64,000 nt of DNA. Origin: Telmatospirillum siberiense (GTDB taxonomy: Bacteria; Pseudomonadota; Alphaproteobacteria; Rhodospirillales; Magnetospirillaceae). A program made the position numbers and the translations under genes. The notes under the pieces are model-generated. The model had not been told where the DNA came from and ran no database searches. It was given only the letters and a program-made list of their open reading frames with translations. Shown here one piece after another: positions 1 through 8,600 of the stretch (positions within the stretch are counted from its first letter, which is position 1; the number at the start of each line of letters is the position of its first letter). The stretch lies in assembly GCF_002845745.1 (NCBI RefSeq), contig NZ_PIUM01000005.1:1-64000 (forward strand), given 5' to 3'.

Positions 1-786
1 GCGCATTGGGTTTGGGCGAGCTCGGGCTTTCTGGCAAAGGCGGGGGTTCTGGACTTTGCCGGCGGCACGGTGGTGCATATCAACGCGGGCGTCGCCGGAT
101 TGGTCGGGGCCCTGGTCGTCGGCAAGCGCAAGGGCTTCGGGACGGAAAACTTCTCCCCGCATAACCTGGCCTATGCCCTGATCGGCGCGTCGCTTCTGTG
201 GGTTGGCTGGTTCGGCTTCAATGCGGGTTCGGCCTTGACCTCGGACCATCGGGCCGGCATGGCGATGGTTGTGACGCAACTGGCGACGGGCGCGGCGACG
301 CTGACCTGGATGGGCGTCGAGTGGATCGTCCGCAAGAAGCCGTCGGCCCTGGGTGCCGCGTCGGGCGCGGTTGCGGGTCTGGTGGCGATCACGCCGGCGT
401 CGGGTTTCGTCGGCCCGACGGGCGGGCTTCTCATCGGTCTGATTGCCGGTGTGGTGTGCTTCTGGGGGGCAACGAGCCTGAAGCATATGCTGGGCTATGA
501 CGACAGCCTGGACGCCTTTGGCGTGCATGGCGTGGGCGGGATCACCGGAGCGTTGCTGACCGGCGTGTTCGCGGTGAAGGACATCGGTGGCACCTCGGGT
601 CTGCTGGAAGGCAATCCCGGCCAGCTGGTTCTGCAGGCGGAAGGCGTTGCCTTCACCATCGTCTGGTGCGCCGTGGTTTCCTTCATCCTCTACAAGGTGA
701 TCGACCTGGTCATGGGCCTGCGGGTCACCCCGGAAGAGGAATCCGAGGGGCTCGACATCACCCTGCATGGCGAGGTGATCCATTAA
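1..786 (+). CDS. amt: Ammonium transporter (Amt family), C-terminal part
   Basis: The frame is open from base 1, so this is the last 261 residues of an Amt/MEP/Rh inner-membrane protein that conducts ammonium into the cell. Family marks seen here are the LDFAGGTVVHI segment near visible residue 20, a later GVHGVGG segment that carries one of the paired pore histidines, alternating hydrophobic helices, and a short cytoplasmic tail ending ESEGLDITLHGE. That tail contacts the PII protein GlnK in characterised family members. The 5' end and any upstream glnK lie outside the window. A strong hairpin terminator follows, so the gene probably ends its operon. Confidence 0.96.
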   Translation, partial: AHWVWASSGFLAKAGVLDFAGGTVVHINAGVAGLVGALVVGKRKGFGTENFSPHNLAYALIGASLLWVGWFGFNAGSALTSDHRAGMAMVVTQLATGAATLTWMGVEWIVRKKPSALGAASGAVAGLVAITPASGFVGPTGGLLIGLIAGVVCFWGATSLKHMLGYDDSLDAFGVHGVGGITGALLTGVFAVKDIGGTSGLLEGNPGQLVLQAEGVAFTIVWCAVVSFILYKVIDLVMGLRVTPEEESEGLDITLHGEVIH

Positions 787-810
787 CCAATCCCCACCGG
801 GATTGGTTAA
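783..810. repeat. Perfect 12-bp hairpin at the amt stop codon
   Basis: TTAACCAATCCC is followed by four bases and then its exact complement GGGATTGGTTAA. The left arm includes the amt stop codon. It lies just before a rho-independent terminator and may protect the amt mRNA 3' end or be part of the repeat cluster that follows. Only the structure is seen; the role is inferred. Confidence 0.7.
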
Positions 811-812
811 TG

Positions 813-840
813 AGGGAGCGCCCGCAAGGCGCTCCCTTTT
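813..840 (+). terminator. Rho-independent terminator after amt
   Basis: A 10-bp stem (AGGGAGCGCC / GGCGCTCCCT) with a five-base loop runs directly into TTTT. It stands 26 bases behind the amt stop codon, on the same strand. Confidence 0.85.
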
Positions 841-868
841 GTTTGAGGGTGTCCCTCAAACAAAAGGG
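834..868. repeat. Perfect 16-bp inverted repeat overlapping the amt terminator
   Basis: CCCTTTTGTTTGAGGG, a three-base spacer and the exact complement form a long hairpin. Its left arm shares the CCCTTTT end of the amt terminator, so the two hairpins are mutually exclusive. This could make read-through conditional or mark the edge of a repeat element; the sequence shows the overlap only. Confidence 0.65.
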
Positions 869-871
869 AAG

Positions 872-1308
872 AGTTGTTCATTGTCCCTCAAACGCCGGGC
901 GGGCGCATCCGCGCCCTTGGCTTACGCGCGAACGCTCGCGCGGGGCCTCAACGGCCCAGTCGCGGGCGATGCCCGCTCCGGTTATATATTTTGTCCCTCA
1001 AGCGCCGGGCGCCGGCATCCGCCGGCTTGGCTTACGCGCCAACGATGGCGCGGGGCCTCAATGGCCCAGTCGCGGGCAAGCCCGCTCCGTCCCTCTCCTC
1101 TCCCGTCCTTTGTGTGACCCGACCGGAACCGGCTTTAGCCGGTGACTAGCGCGTTGAGCGCGCCGCAGCTTATGCCGGGAGCGCCAGCGGAGGCAGAAGC
1201 GAGGAGAGCCAAGCCGGCGGATGCCGGCGCCCGGCGCCTGAGGGCGATATATAAAGCCAAGCGGGCGGAGCCCGCGCCCGCCCGGCGCTTGAGGGACAAT
1301 GAACAACT
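872..1308. repeat. 437-bp element with 35-bp terminal inverted repeats and internal hairpin units
   Basis: The left end (872-906) and right end (1274-1308) are inverted copies of a 35-base sequence with one mismatch, beginning AGTTGTTCATTGTCCCTCAA. Inside are two tandem units of about 100 bp (about 880-980 and 990-1088) in one orientation and two shorter units (about 1196-1300) in the other. Each contains CCCTCAA or a variant, CGCCGGGCG, a hairpin and TTGGCT. Stem sequences differ between copies but stay self-complementary. No coding sequence is credible here. Bases 1309-1493 hold nothing I recognise except AT-rich DNA that may carry the promoter of the next gene. Confidence 0.75.
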
Positions 1309-1507
1309 AAAACGGGTCTATATGTGACTGAGATGCCGCATAAGAGGAAAATCTTATCCCAGATAAATGGGGCCGATTGCCCGGAATACCGAGGTGGATG
1401 GGCTATCCAGGGAGGAAAAAATCGGTTAATAGTCCATAATAAAATTAATGTTAAGACATCAGACCCGATGATCATTTCCGGAATAGCTTTCCTGGAGAGA
1501 CCGAGAC

Positions 1508-3307
1508 TTGTCCGAGCACCTGATTGTTGCCGCGGCGACTTATCTTGTCGCCATTCTCGTGATGTCGCTGGGGGCCCTCATCGGCGTGCGCCGACCAGCC
1601 ATGGCGTTGGTCGTCGGATGGGGCATTGCGACGCTGACATTGGTCCTGCTCGGCACGGTGGGGGGAATGGCGTTGAGCCCCGTATTGGCCGCTCTCGCCG
1701 TCCTGGGCCTCTGCGGGTTGTTCCGCTGGCGTCGGCTCGAATGGCGCGCCGCCTTCCCGGTCCTGGTGTTGGGGCTGCCTTACTTGGCGATTGCCGCCAG
1801 TATCACACCGGCGGGATATGACGAATATAGTCAATGGCTGCCTAATATTCTTTATTTGGTGCGGTACGATCATTTCCCGTCGCTGGGCGGCGATCCGTCG
1901 ATTTCGATTCATCCCGGCTATCCCCACGCCTCGGCGTTCGTCGGACTGGCGGTATCGCGTCTGACCGGAATTCTGGCCGAAACGGCGGTGATCAATTGGA
2001 ACGCGCTGCTCAATCTCGCGGTGGGTGGTCTGGCGAGTGAAATGATTCTCGCCCGGTCAGTCACCTCGAATCGCTGGTGCTCGGCCGCCATCGGGTTGCT
2101 CGCCAATGGAATTCTGAGTCCGGCGTTCGTCCCTGCCATGTATTTATCGAACTATGGCGACGCGATCACCGGGCAGGTGGCCGCGATCATGGTCGGGGAG
2201 ATCCTGCTTGGCGGTATCGCCTTCGCGCGGAGGTCCGATGGTTTGGCGATTGGCTTGGCCGCGGCCTCATTGGTGTCCATCCGGCAAGACAGCTTCTCCA
2301 TCTTCGGCATCATGCTGATCGCCTGGCTTCTGCTTTTGTTCTGGCGTGCCCGTGGCAGGCCTTCGCCCGCGAGCCTGCTGGGACCGCTCCTGTCCTTGCC
2401 CTTTCCGCTGATAACCTGGTGGTTATGGCAGCATTACCAAATCGAGCAAATTCCCGAGGGCGTGGCCAGCGTGCAGCCCTGGGCCGCCTGGTACTGGGGG
2501 GATCTGCCGGCAATTCTTGGTTCGATTCTGGCGGTGCTGGGCCATAAATGCGGCTATACGCTGGCCCTGGCCGCCACGATCGTTGGCGGCGGCTTCTTTT
2601 ATCGCAAACTGGCTCCTGCTGTGCGTGAAAGTGCTTTGTTCGGCGCGGCGATGGGGCTGGGGCATCTTGTTTCGATGGTGGGCATCTATCTCGCCGTCGA
2701 TACCGGTGGCGAGGCGGCACGTGTGGCGCCGGAATTCTGGCGTTTCACCCAACATGTCGCGCCCGTGGTGATTTTCTGCGCCTTGCCCTTGCTGCCGCTG
2801 CGATCGGTTTTCAAAGACCGTTACGCCCTCTATCTGCCGGTGGCCGTCATTCTGATCGAATGCGCGGCGTTTCCGTTTTTGCGTGTCGATGCCCCTCGTC
2901 CCAAACACACGGTTTATGTCGACCTGCGGCAAATGGCGCAGGAGATGGCAAACAGTTTGCCTCCGCATGCCCATGTCGCGATGGTCGAGATGGATACCGA
3001 CGCGGGGACGATTCAGGAAATTTTTCCCCTGCACTATCGCTATCTGGCGCTACGGGCCGAAACCCCGGCGGATTCGATCTATATGGTGGCCGGCACCCCG
3101 CCACGATCGGTTACCCTCGCCGCATCTCCTCCCAAAAGTAAGGAGTTCCGGGCTTTTCCGCCGGAGGTCGATTACGCCTGGGTTTCCGACGGCGGACCGG
3201 AACCATCGCTTATCATGGGGACGGATTTGGCGATCGGGTCAAGCTATCTGCTGAGGCGTGATGGCGATCATTTCGTCATCCAGTCCTCCTGGCCACGCCG
3301 TATTTAA
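1508..3307 (+). CDS. Polytopic membrane protein, GT-C glycosyltransferase-like
   Basis: This 599-residue protein has about a dozen hydrophobic helices over its first 460 residues and a soluble C-terminal region of about 130 residues. An acidic pair in the motif YDEYSQWLP (D105, E106), early in the chain after the first helices, is where GT-C enzymes that use polyprenyl-phosphate sugars keep their catalytic acid. A GT-C fold is therefore my inference, not a firm family match. It starts at TTG with GGAGAGA seven bases upstream. The two genes downstream on the same strand (an FAD oxidoreductase and GtrA) also belong to lipid-linked sugar handling, so a role in cell-surface glycan modification is likely. 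The substrate is unknown. Confidence 0.7.
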   Translation: MSEHLIVAAATYLVAILVMSLGALIGVRRPAMALVVGWGIATLTLVLLGTVGGMALSPVLAALAVLGLCGLFRWRRLEWRAAFPVLVLGLPYLAIAASITPAGYDEYSQWLPNILYLVRYDHFPSLGGDPSISIHPGYPHASAFVGLAVSRLTGILAETAVINWNALLNLAVGGLASEMILARSVTSNRWCSAAIGLLANGILSPAFVPAMYLSNYGDAITGQVAAIMVGEILLGGIAFARRSDGLAIGLAAASLVSIRQDSFSIFGIMLIAWLLLLFWRARGRPSPASLLGPLLSLPFPLITWWLWQHYQIEQIPEGVASVQPWAAWYWGDLPAILGSILAVLGHKCGYTLALAATIVGGGFFYRKLAPAVRESALFGAAMGLGHLVSMVGIYLAVDTGGEAARVAPEFWRFTQHVAPVVIFCALPLLPLRSVFKDRYALYLPVAVILIECAAFPFLRVDAPRPKHTVYVDLRQMAQEMANSLPPHAHVAMVEMDTDAGTIQEIFPLHYRYLALRAETPADSIYMVAGTPPRSVTLAASPPKSKEFRAFPPEVDYAWVSDGGPEPSLIMGTDLAIGSSYLLRRDGDHFVIQSSWPRRI

Positions 3308-3535
3308 ATTTGCCAAGGGCACGGAGCACGGATAACCACGGCTTGTCCCGCTCAGAAGTGCGGATCCGTCTCCAAATCTCTGGACCGGATGAAGTCTCAA
3401 ATTGCCATCCGCGGCATTCTGTGGTCAGGTGCGCGCGGCTTGGCCTAAGGTGGCGTTTGTGGGAACGGTCGCTTGGCCAGCAGAGTAAGTTTTCAGAGAA
3501 AGCGCATGTGTAGCCAGGTGAATGGGGGACGGGCC

Positions 3536-4996
3536 ATGGAGGGGGTGCTCGACGTTCTGGTGGTCGGGGCCGGTCCAGCCGGCCTGACGGCGGCCTATCT
3601 GCTGAGCAAGCAAAAAGGCCTAAGCATTTCCGTTATTGAATCCAATACAACTTATGTCGGGGGCATCAGCCGGACCGAGGAATACAAGGGATATCTGTTC
3701 GATATCGGCGGACATCGCTTTTTCTCGAAATCGAAGGAGGTCGAGGCGCTGTGGCGGGAAATCCTGCCTGATGACTTTCTCGACCGGCCGCGTTCGTCGC
3801 GTATCCTCTATAAACGGAAATTCTACAGCTATCCGCTGCGTGCCTTCGAGGCATTGACCAATCTCGGGCTTTTGCAAAGCTTCCTTTGCGTCTGTTCCTA
3901 CGCCAAGGCCAGGGCGTTTCCCAACCGGCATCCAACCAGCTTCCACCAGTGGGTGGCCAACCAGTTCGGCGAGCGTCTGTTCGGCATTTTCTTCAAGACC
4001 TATACCGAGAAAGTCTGGGGAATTTCCTGTGACGCGCTGTCGGCCGACTGGGCGGCCCAACGGATCAAGGGACTGAACCTGGCCACGGCGATCTTGTCGG
4101 CCATCGGCAAGTCCATCGGCCGCCGGGGAGCTTCCTGCGGGAAGGGCGGATGCGTGGTCAAGACGCTGATCGAAAGCTTCCGCTATCCACGCCGGGGCCC
4201 CGGCATGATGTGGGAGGCCGCGAGGCAAAAGGTGCTGGCCAATGGCGGCCTGGTCGAAATGGGCGTGACCGCCATCGGTTTTCACCGGCTGGCCGAATTG
4301 GATCTGTGGGACGTGAGTGCCGTCCGTGCCGACGGCAGCCGCTGTGTCTATCGGACCCGGCGGATCATCTCCTCGGCACCGCTGCGAGATGTGGTCCAGG
4401 CCGTCCAGCCGGTGCCCGACGGCGCGCGCCTCGCCGCCAAGCTGAGCTACCGCGATTTCATCACCGTCGCCGTCATGCTGAACAGGCGCCCGGCGTTCGA
4501 TGACAACTGGATCTATATCCATGACCCATCGGTAAAGGTGGGCCGGGTGCAGAATTTCTCGTCCTGGTCGCCGGAAATGGTGCCCGACAGCCAATCCGGC
4601 TGTCTGGGACTCGAATATTTTTGTTTCGAGGGCGACGAGCTGTGGACGACCGCCGATGCCGATCTGGTCGCCCTGGCGGTGAAGGAACTGAGCGCCCTCG
4701 GCCTGGCCTCCCCGGATCAGGTCATCGACGGAAGGGTGGTGCGTCAACCAAAGGCCTATCCGGTCTATGACGCCGACTACAAGGAGATCGTCGAGTCCAT
4801 CAAGACCGAGTTCGTCGCCAAATATCCCGGCCTGCATTTCGTCGGCCGGAACGGCATGCACAAATACAACAATCAGGATCATGCGATGATGACGGCGATG
4901 TTGACCGTCAAGAACATCATCAACGGCAATGACGACTATGACGTCTGGCTGGTCAACGAGGATGCCGAGTATCACGAGGAAATAAAGGGCGCCTGA
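3536..4996 (+). CDS. FAD/NAD(P)-dependent oxidoreductase, UDP-galactopyranose mutase-like
   Basis: A 486-residue flavoprotein. The N-terminus carries the dinucleotide-binding motif VVGAGPAGLTAAYLL (about residues 7-21), followed by GGHRFFSKS typical of the HemY-like / UDP-galactopyranose mutase-like amine-oxidoreductase group. The C-terminus has FVGRNGMHKYNNQDHAM, the FAD-contacting end. The start is placed at ATG 3536 because GGGGGAC stands six bases before it and the motif then lies near the N-terminus; in-frame starts at 3473 (TTG) and 3506 (ATG) lack this spacing. Relatives are often found in surface-polysaccharide loci beside GtrA, as here. The substrate cannot be read from the sequence. 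Confidence 0.85.
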   Translation: MEGVLDVLVVGAGPAGLTAAYLLSKQKGLSISVIESNTTYVGGISRTEEYKGYLFDIGGHRFFSKSKEVEALWREILPDDFLDRPRSSRILYKRKFYSYPLRAFEALTNLGLLQSFLCVCSYAKARAFPNRHPTSFHQWVANQFGERLFGIFFKTYTEKVWGISCDALSADWAAQRIKGLNLATAILSAIGKSIGRRGASCGKGGCVVKTLIESFRYPRRGPGMMWEAARQKVLANGGLVEMGVTAIGFHRLAELDLWDVSAVRADGSRCVYRTRRIISSAPLRDVVQAVQPVPDGARLAAKLSYRDFITVAVMLNRRPAFDDNWIYIHDPSVKVGRVQNFSSWSPEMVPDSQSGCLGLEYFCFEGDELWTTADADLVALAVKELSALGLASPDQVIDGRVVRQPKAYPVYDADYKEIVESIKTEFVAKYPGLHFVGRNGMHKYNNQDHAMMTAMLTVKNIINGNDDYDVWLVNEDAEYHEEIKGA

Positions 4997-5031
4997 TACG
5001 GCGATCCGCGAGTCCGGAGACTGTTCAAGAC

Positions 5032-5442
5032 ATGTTCATGCGTTACATCGTCGTCAGCGCGCTCTGCCTGGGGGTGGACTACGGGCTCTATGTCGTCCTG
5101 ATCAGGCTTTTCGGCGTCACGCCCGTTCTCGCCACCGCCGCCGGCTATCTGACCGGTCTGGTCGTCAATTATCTCCTGGCGACCCGCTATGTCTTCACCG
5201 TTGGTCTGCTTAGTCACAACCGGCTGGGCGAATTCGCCGCCTATGCGGCTACCGGCATCGTCGGCACGGCAGTCAGCGTCGGCGTCGTCAGTGGCTGCGA
5301 GCGGATGGGCGTGAACAATATCCATGTGGCCAAAGTGCTGGCCGTCGGCATCAGTTTCGCCACCGTTTATGCCCTGCGCCGCTATGTTTTGTTCCAGCGC
5401 GGCACCCCGCAGCGAGACAACGCCTGCGCTCAACTTCGCTGA
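5032..5442 (+). CDS. GtrA family membrane protein (lipid-linked sugar flippase)
   Basis: A 136-residue protein with four hydrophobic helices and the GtrA signature: an opening RYIVVSALCLGVDYGLY, then AGYLTGLVVNYLLATRYVF near residue 45 and a final helix ending RRYVLF. GtrA proteins move undecaprenyl-phosphate-linked glucose or similar sugars across the inner membrane for O-antigen or teichoic-acid decoration. It sits 35 bases after the FAD oxidoreductase, probably in one transcript. The usual partner GtrB (a GT2 synthase) is absent here, so the charged carrier must be made by a gene elsewhere. Confidence 0.9.
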   Translation: MFMRYIVVSALCLGVDYGLYVVLIRLFGVTPVLATAAGYLTGLVVNYLLATRYVFTVGLLSHNRLGEFAAYAATGIVGTAVSVGVVSGCERMGVNNIHVAKVLAVGISFATVYALRRYVLFQRGTPQRDNACAQLR

Positions 5443-5457
5443 GCGGCCCACGCGGGA

Positions 5458-5490
5458 GAGGCCTTCCCGTGAGGCCTCACCCCTTTTTTG
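5458..5490 (+). terminator. Probable terminator after the gtrA-like gene
   Basis: A 7-bp stem GAGGCCT / AGGCCTC with a seven-base loop is followed by ACCCC and six T residues. It separates the glycan genes from the adenosine kinase gene. The gap between stem and T-run makes it weaker than a classic terminator. Confidence 0.45.
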
Positions 5491-5547
5491 TTGTTCTGCG
5501 CCCCTTCCTGGCTATACTGCGCCGCGACAAACCTTCCGGAGGAATTC

Positions 5548-6546
5548 ATGGCGGAGAGCTCGTTTGACGTTGCCGGTATCGGCAACGCCATCGTCGATGT
5601 GCTCGCCCATGCCGACGATAAAGTTCTGACAGCCCTGGGGCTGGAAAAGGGCGTGATGACGCTGATCGATGCGGATCGAGCGGACTCCATCTATGCCGGC
5701 ATGGCGCCGGCGGTGGAATGTTCGGGCGGTTCCGCGGCCAATACCATCGCCGGCATCGCCGCGCTGGGTGGCAAGACCGCCTTCATCGGCAAGGTCAAGG
5801 ACGACCAGCTCGGCAACGTGTTCCGACATGATCTCAGGACTCAGGGTGTGGTCTTCGATACCCCGGCCGCCGCCGATGGGACATCGACCGCGCGCTGCAT
5901 GATCCTGGTCACGCCGGACGCCCAGCGCACCATGCAGACCTATCTGGGAGCCTGCATCGAATTGGGCCCTGAGGATATCGACGCCGAGCTGTTGGGCCGG
6001 GCGCAGGTTACCTATCTGGAAGGTTATCTGTGGGATCCGCCGCAGGCCAAGGAAGCCTTCCGCAAGGCTGCCACCGTGGCCCACGCGGCCGGGCGGAAGG
6101 TCGCCCTGTCATTGTCCGATCCGTTTTGTGTCGAGCGTCACCGTGCCGAGTTCCTTGAACTTATGTCCGATCATATCGACATTCTGTTCGCCAACGAGGC
6201 CGAGATCACCGCGCTCTACCGGACTGATCTGGACGGAGCCATCCGGCAGCTCAAAAATCACGTCGGCGTGGCCGCCCTGACCCGGGGAGCGCAGGGGTCG
6301 GTGGTCACAGACGGGGAAACCGTGGTGAGTTGCTCGGCCGAGCCCGTCTCGGCCGTGGTCGACACCACGGGCGCCGGCGATCTTTACGCCGCCGGCTTTC
6401 TCTACGGCTTCACCCAGGGCCGTGACCTGGGGACATGCGCCCGCCTGGGCGGCATTTGTGCCGCCGAGATCATCGGGCATATCGGCGCCCGTCCGGCGGT
6501 TGATCTCGCCCGACTGGTCGCCAACACGCTTTCGCATACGGTTTAA
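5548..6546 (+). CDS. Adenosine kinase (PfkB family)
   Basis: A 332-residue PfkB/ribokinase-fold kinase, most like the adenosine kinases of alphaproteobacteria, which phosphorylate adenosine to AMP for purine salvage. The N-terminal [11 protein letters not shown] and [15 protein letters not shown] (about residue 55) are substrate-side motifs. [16 protein letters not shown] at about 271-286 is the PfkB signature with the catalytic Asp and anion hole. The start is ATG 5548, with CCGGAGGA ideally spaced before it; the frame is open further upstream but has no site there. typA begins three bases after the stop, so the two genes are probably co-transcribed. Specificity for adenosine is by family likeness. 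Confidence 0.88.
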   Translation: MAESSFDVAGIGNAIVDVLAHADDKVLTALGLEKGVMTLIDADRADSIYAGMAPAVECSGGSAANTIAGIAALGGKTAFIGKVKDDQLGNVFRHDLRTQGVVFDTPAAADGTSTARCMILVTPDAQRTMQTYLGACIELGPEDIDAELLGRAQVTYLEGYLWDPPQAKEAFRKAATVAHAAGRKVALSLSDPFCVERHRAEFLELMSDHIDILFANEAEITALYRTDLDGAIRQLKNHVGVAALTRGAQGSVVTDGETVVSCSAEPVSAVVDTTGAGDLYAAGFLYGFTQGRDLGTCARLGGICAAEIIGHIGARPAVDLARLVANTLSHTV

Positions 6547-6549
6547 GTC

Positions 6550-8370
6550 ATGGATCTTCGCAACATCGCCATCATCGCACACGTCGACCACGGTAAAACC
6601 ACCCTGGTCGATGCCATGCTCCGCCAGTCCGGCACCTTCCGCGCCAATCAGCAGGTCGCCGAGCGGGTGATGGATTCCAACGATCTGGAAAAGGAGCGCG
6701 GGATCACCATCCTGGCCAAATGCACCTCGGTGCAGTGGAAGGATACCCGCATCAATATCGTCGACACCCCCGGCCACGCCGATTTCGGCGGCGAGGTGGA
6801 GCGCATCCTGTCCATGGTCGATGGCGTGGTTGTTCTGGTCGATGCCGCCGAAGGCCCGATGCCGCAGACGAAATTCGTCACCGGCAAGGCCCTGGCGCTC
6901 GGCTTGCGGCCGATCGTGGTGATCAACAAGGTCGACCGCGGCGACGCCCGGCCGCACCAGGTGCATGACGAGGTGTTCGATCTGTTCGCGGCTTTGGATG
7001 CCGATGACGACCAGCTCGATTTTCCCACCCTGTTCGCCGTCGGTCGCGACGGTTGGGCCGACGACAGTCTGGAAGGCCCGCGCAAGGACCTTTCGACACT
7101 GTTCGATCTCATCGTCCGCCATGTGCCGGAGCCCGAGCATGATCTCACGGCGCCCTTCAGCATGCTGGCGACGACCCTGGAAGCCGATCCCTATCTGGGC
7201 CGCGTGCTCACGGGGCGCATCCACTCCGGTACGGTCAAGCTCAATCAGTCGGTCAAGTCCCTGTCGCGCGACGGCGTTCTGATCGAGCAGTTCCGCATCG
7301 CCAAGATCCTGGCCTATCGCGGTATCGAGCGGATGGCCCTCGACGTCGCCGAAGCCGGCGACATCGTTGCCGTCTCGGGCATGACCAAGACCACCGTGGC
7401 CGATACCATCTGTGCGGCCGAAGTGACGGAAGCGCTCTATTCCCAGCCGATCGATCCGCCAACGCTGGCCATGACCTTCGCCGTCAACGACAGCCCGCTG
7501 GCTGGCCAGGAAGGCGACAAGGTGACCAGCCGCGTCATCGGCACCCGCCTGATGCGCGAGGCGGAAAGCAATGTCGCCATCCACATCCGGGAGACCGACA
7601 GCAAGGATGCCTTCGAGGTTGCCGGCCGCGGCGAACTGCAGTTGGGTGTTCTGATCGAGCAGATGCGCCGCGAAGGCTTCGAACTGTCCATCTCCCGGCC
7701 CCGCGTGCTGTTCAAGATCGATGAGGCGACGGGCGAACGTTTGGAGCCGGTCGAAGAGGTGTTCATCGACGTCGACGAGGAATATTCCGGTGTCGTCGTC
7801 GAAAAGATGAGCATGCGGAAAGCCGAGATGACCGGAATGAAGCCGTCGGGCGGCGGCAAGCTGCGCGTGACCTTCCTGGCGCCGTCGCGCGGCCTGATCG
7901 GCTATCACGGCGAATTCCTGACCGACACCCGCGGCACCGGCCTGATGAACCGCATGTTCCATGGCTACGTGCCCTACAAGGGGCCGATCGAGGGCCGCCG
8001 CAACGGCGTCCTCATCTCCAACGGTCAGGGCGAGACGGTGGCCTATGGCCTCTGGTATCTGGAGGAACGCGGTCCGCTGTTCCTGGGCGCCGGGGTCAAG
8101 GTCTATGAAGGCATGATCATCGGCGAGCATTCCAGGGGCAACGACCTTGAGGTCAACTGCCTGAAGGCCAAGCAGCTCACCAATATCCGCACCACCAGCA
8201 AGGACGAGGCGGTGCGTCTGACACCACCTCGCCGGATGAGCCTCGAACAGGCCATCGCCTATATCGACGATGACGAACTGGTGGAAGTGACGCCGAAGAG
8301 CATCCGCCTGAGGAAGCGGCTGCTCGATCCCAACGAACGCAAGCGCGCCAGCCGCCAAAAGGAAAGCTGA
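6550..8370 (+). CDS. typA: Ribosome-associated translational GTPase TypA/BipA
   Basis: A 606-residue translational GTPase with the usual length and domain order of TypA (BipA): G domain, EF-Tu-like domain 2, two EF-G-like domains and the TypA-specific C-terminal domain. Visible motifs are AHVDHGKTT (G1), [11 protein letters not shown] (G3) and NKVDR (G4) in the first 140 residues, and [17 protein letters not shown] in domain V. It binds the 70S ribosome and aids 50S assembly and growth under cold or other stress. It starts at ATG three bases after the adenosine kinase stop. Confidence 0.98.
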   Translation: MDLRNIAIIAHVDHGKTTLVDAMLRQSGTFRANQQVAERVMDSNDLEKERGITILAKCTSVQWKDTRINIVDTPGHADFGGEVERILSMVDGVVVLVDAAEGPMPQTKFVTGKALALGLRPIVVINKVDRGDARPHQVHDEVFDLFAALDADDDQLDFPTLFAVGRDGWADDSLEGPRKDLSTLFDLIVRHVPEPEHDLTAPFSMLATTLEADPYLGRVLTGRIHSGTVKLNQSVKSLSRDGVLIEQFRIAKILAYRGIERMALDVAEAGDIVAVSGMTKTTVADTICAAEVTEALYSQPIDPPTLAMTFAVNDSPLAGQEGDKVTSRVIGTRLMREAESNVAIHIRETDSKDAFEVAGRGELQLGVLIEQMRREGFELSISRPRVLFKIDEATGERLEPVEEVFIDVDEEYSGVVVEKMSMRKAEMTGMKPSGGGKLRVTFLAPSRGLIGYHGEFLTDTRGTGLMNRMFHGYVPYKGPIEGRRNGVLISNGQGETVAYGLWYLEERGPLFLGAGVKVYEGMIIGEHSRGNDLEVNCLKAKQLTNIRTTSKDEAVRLTPPRRMSLEQAIAYIDDDELVEVTPKSIRLRKRLLDPNERKRASRQKES

Positions 8371-8380
8371 TCCCTTGCCC

Positions 8381-8563
8381 ATGGCCGCCCCGTCACCCTG
8401 CGTCGATATCTGCAAGATCGTGCAGAGAACCGGCCATTGCCGGGGGTGCGGGCGGACGGTGGCGGAGATCAGGGTCTGGAAGATGGCTTCCGATGAGGAA
8501 AAGGAAGCCATCCTTGCCCGCCTGCCGGAACGTTTGCGGATGATGGATCAGGCGGAGCCTTAA
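8381..8563 (+). CDS. DUF1289 family small cysteine protein
   Basis: A 60-residue protein of the DUF1289 family, marked by SPCVDICKI at the N-terminus, CRGCGRTVAEI about residue 20 and a tail LPERL. The four cysteines look like a metal site; the family has no settled function. It begins about ten bases after typA and probably shares its transcript. ATG 8381 is used. TTG 8375, six bases earlier in frame, is also possible because GGAAAG at about 8360 is better spaced for it. Confidence 0.85.
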   Translation: MAAPSPCVDICKIVQRTGHCRGCGRTVAEIRVWKMASDEEKEAILARLPERLRMMDQAEP

Positions 8564-8600
8564 AAAACCTGTCAAAGAGGCGGCGGCACCGGCGTCGGGT

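Noticed and set aside
880-1088. Tandem units looking at first like a CRISPR array
   Set aside because: Only two units of about 100 bp, each with internal hairpins and no unique spacers; no cas genes are in the window.
666-1145. Open frames through the repeat element behind amt
   Set aside because: They are translations of tandem GC-rich repeat units; Arg/Pro/Gly-rich and repeated, without ribosome-binding sites.
6109-8511. 800-codon open frame antisense to typA
   Set aside because: It mirrors typA and flanking genes exactly, has no family likeness and arises from high GC content with few stop codons.
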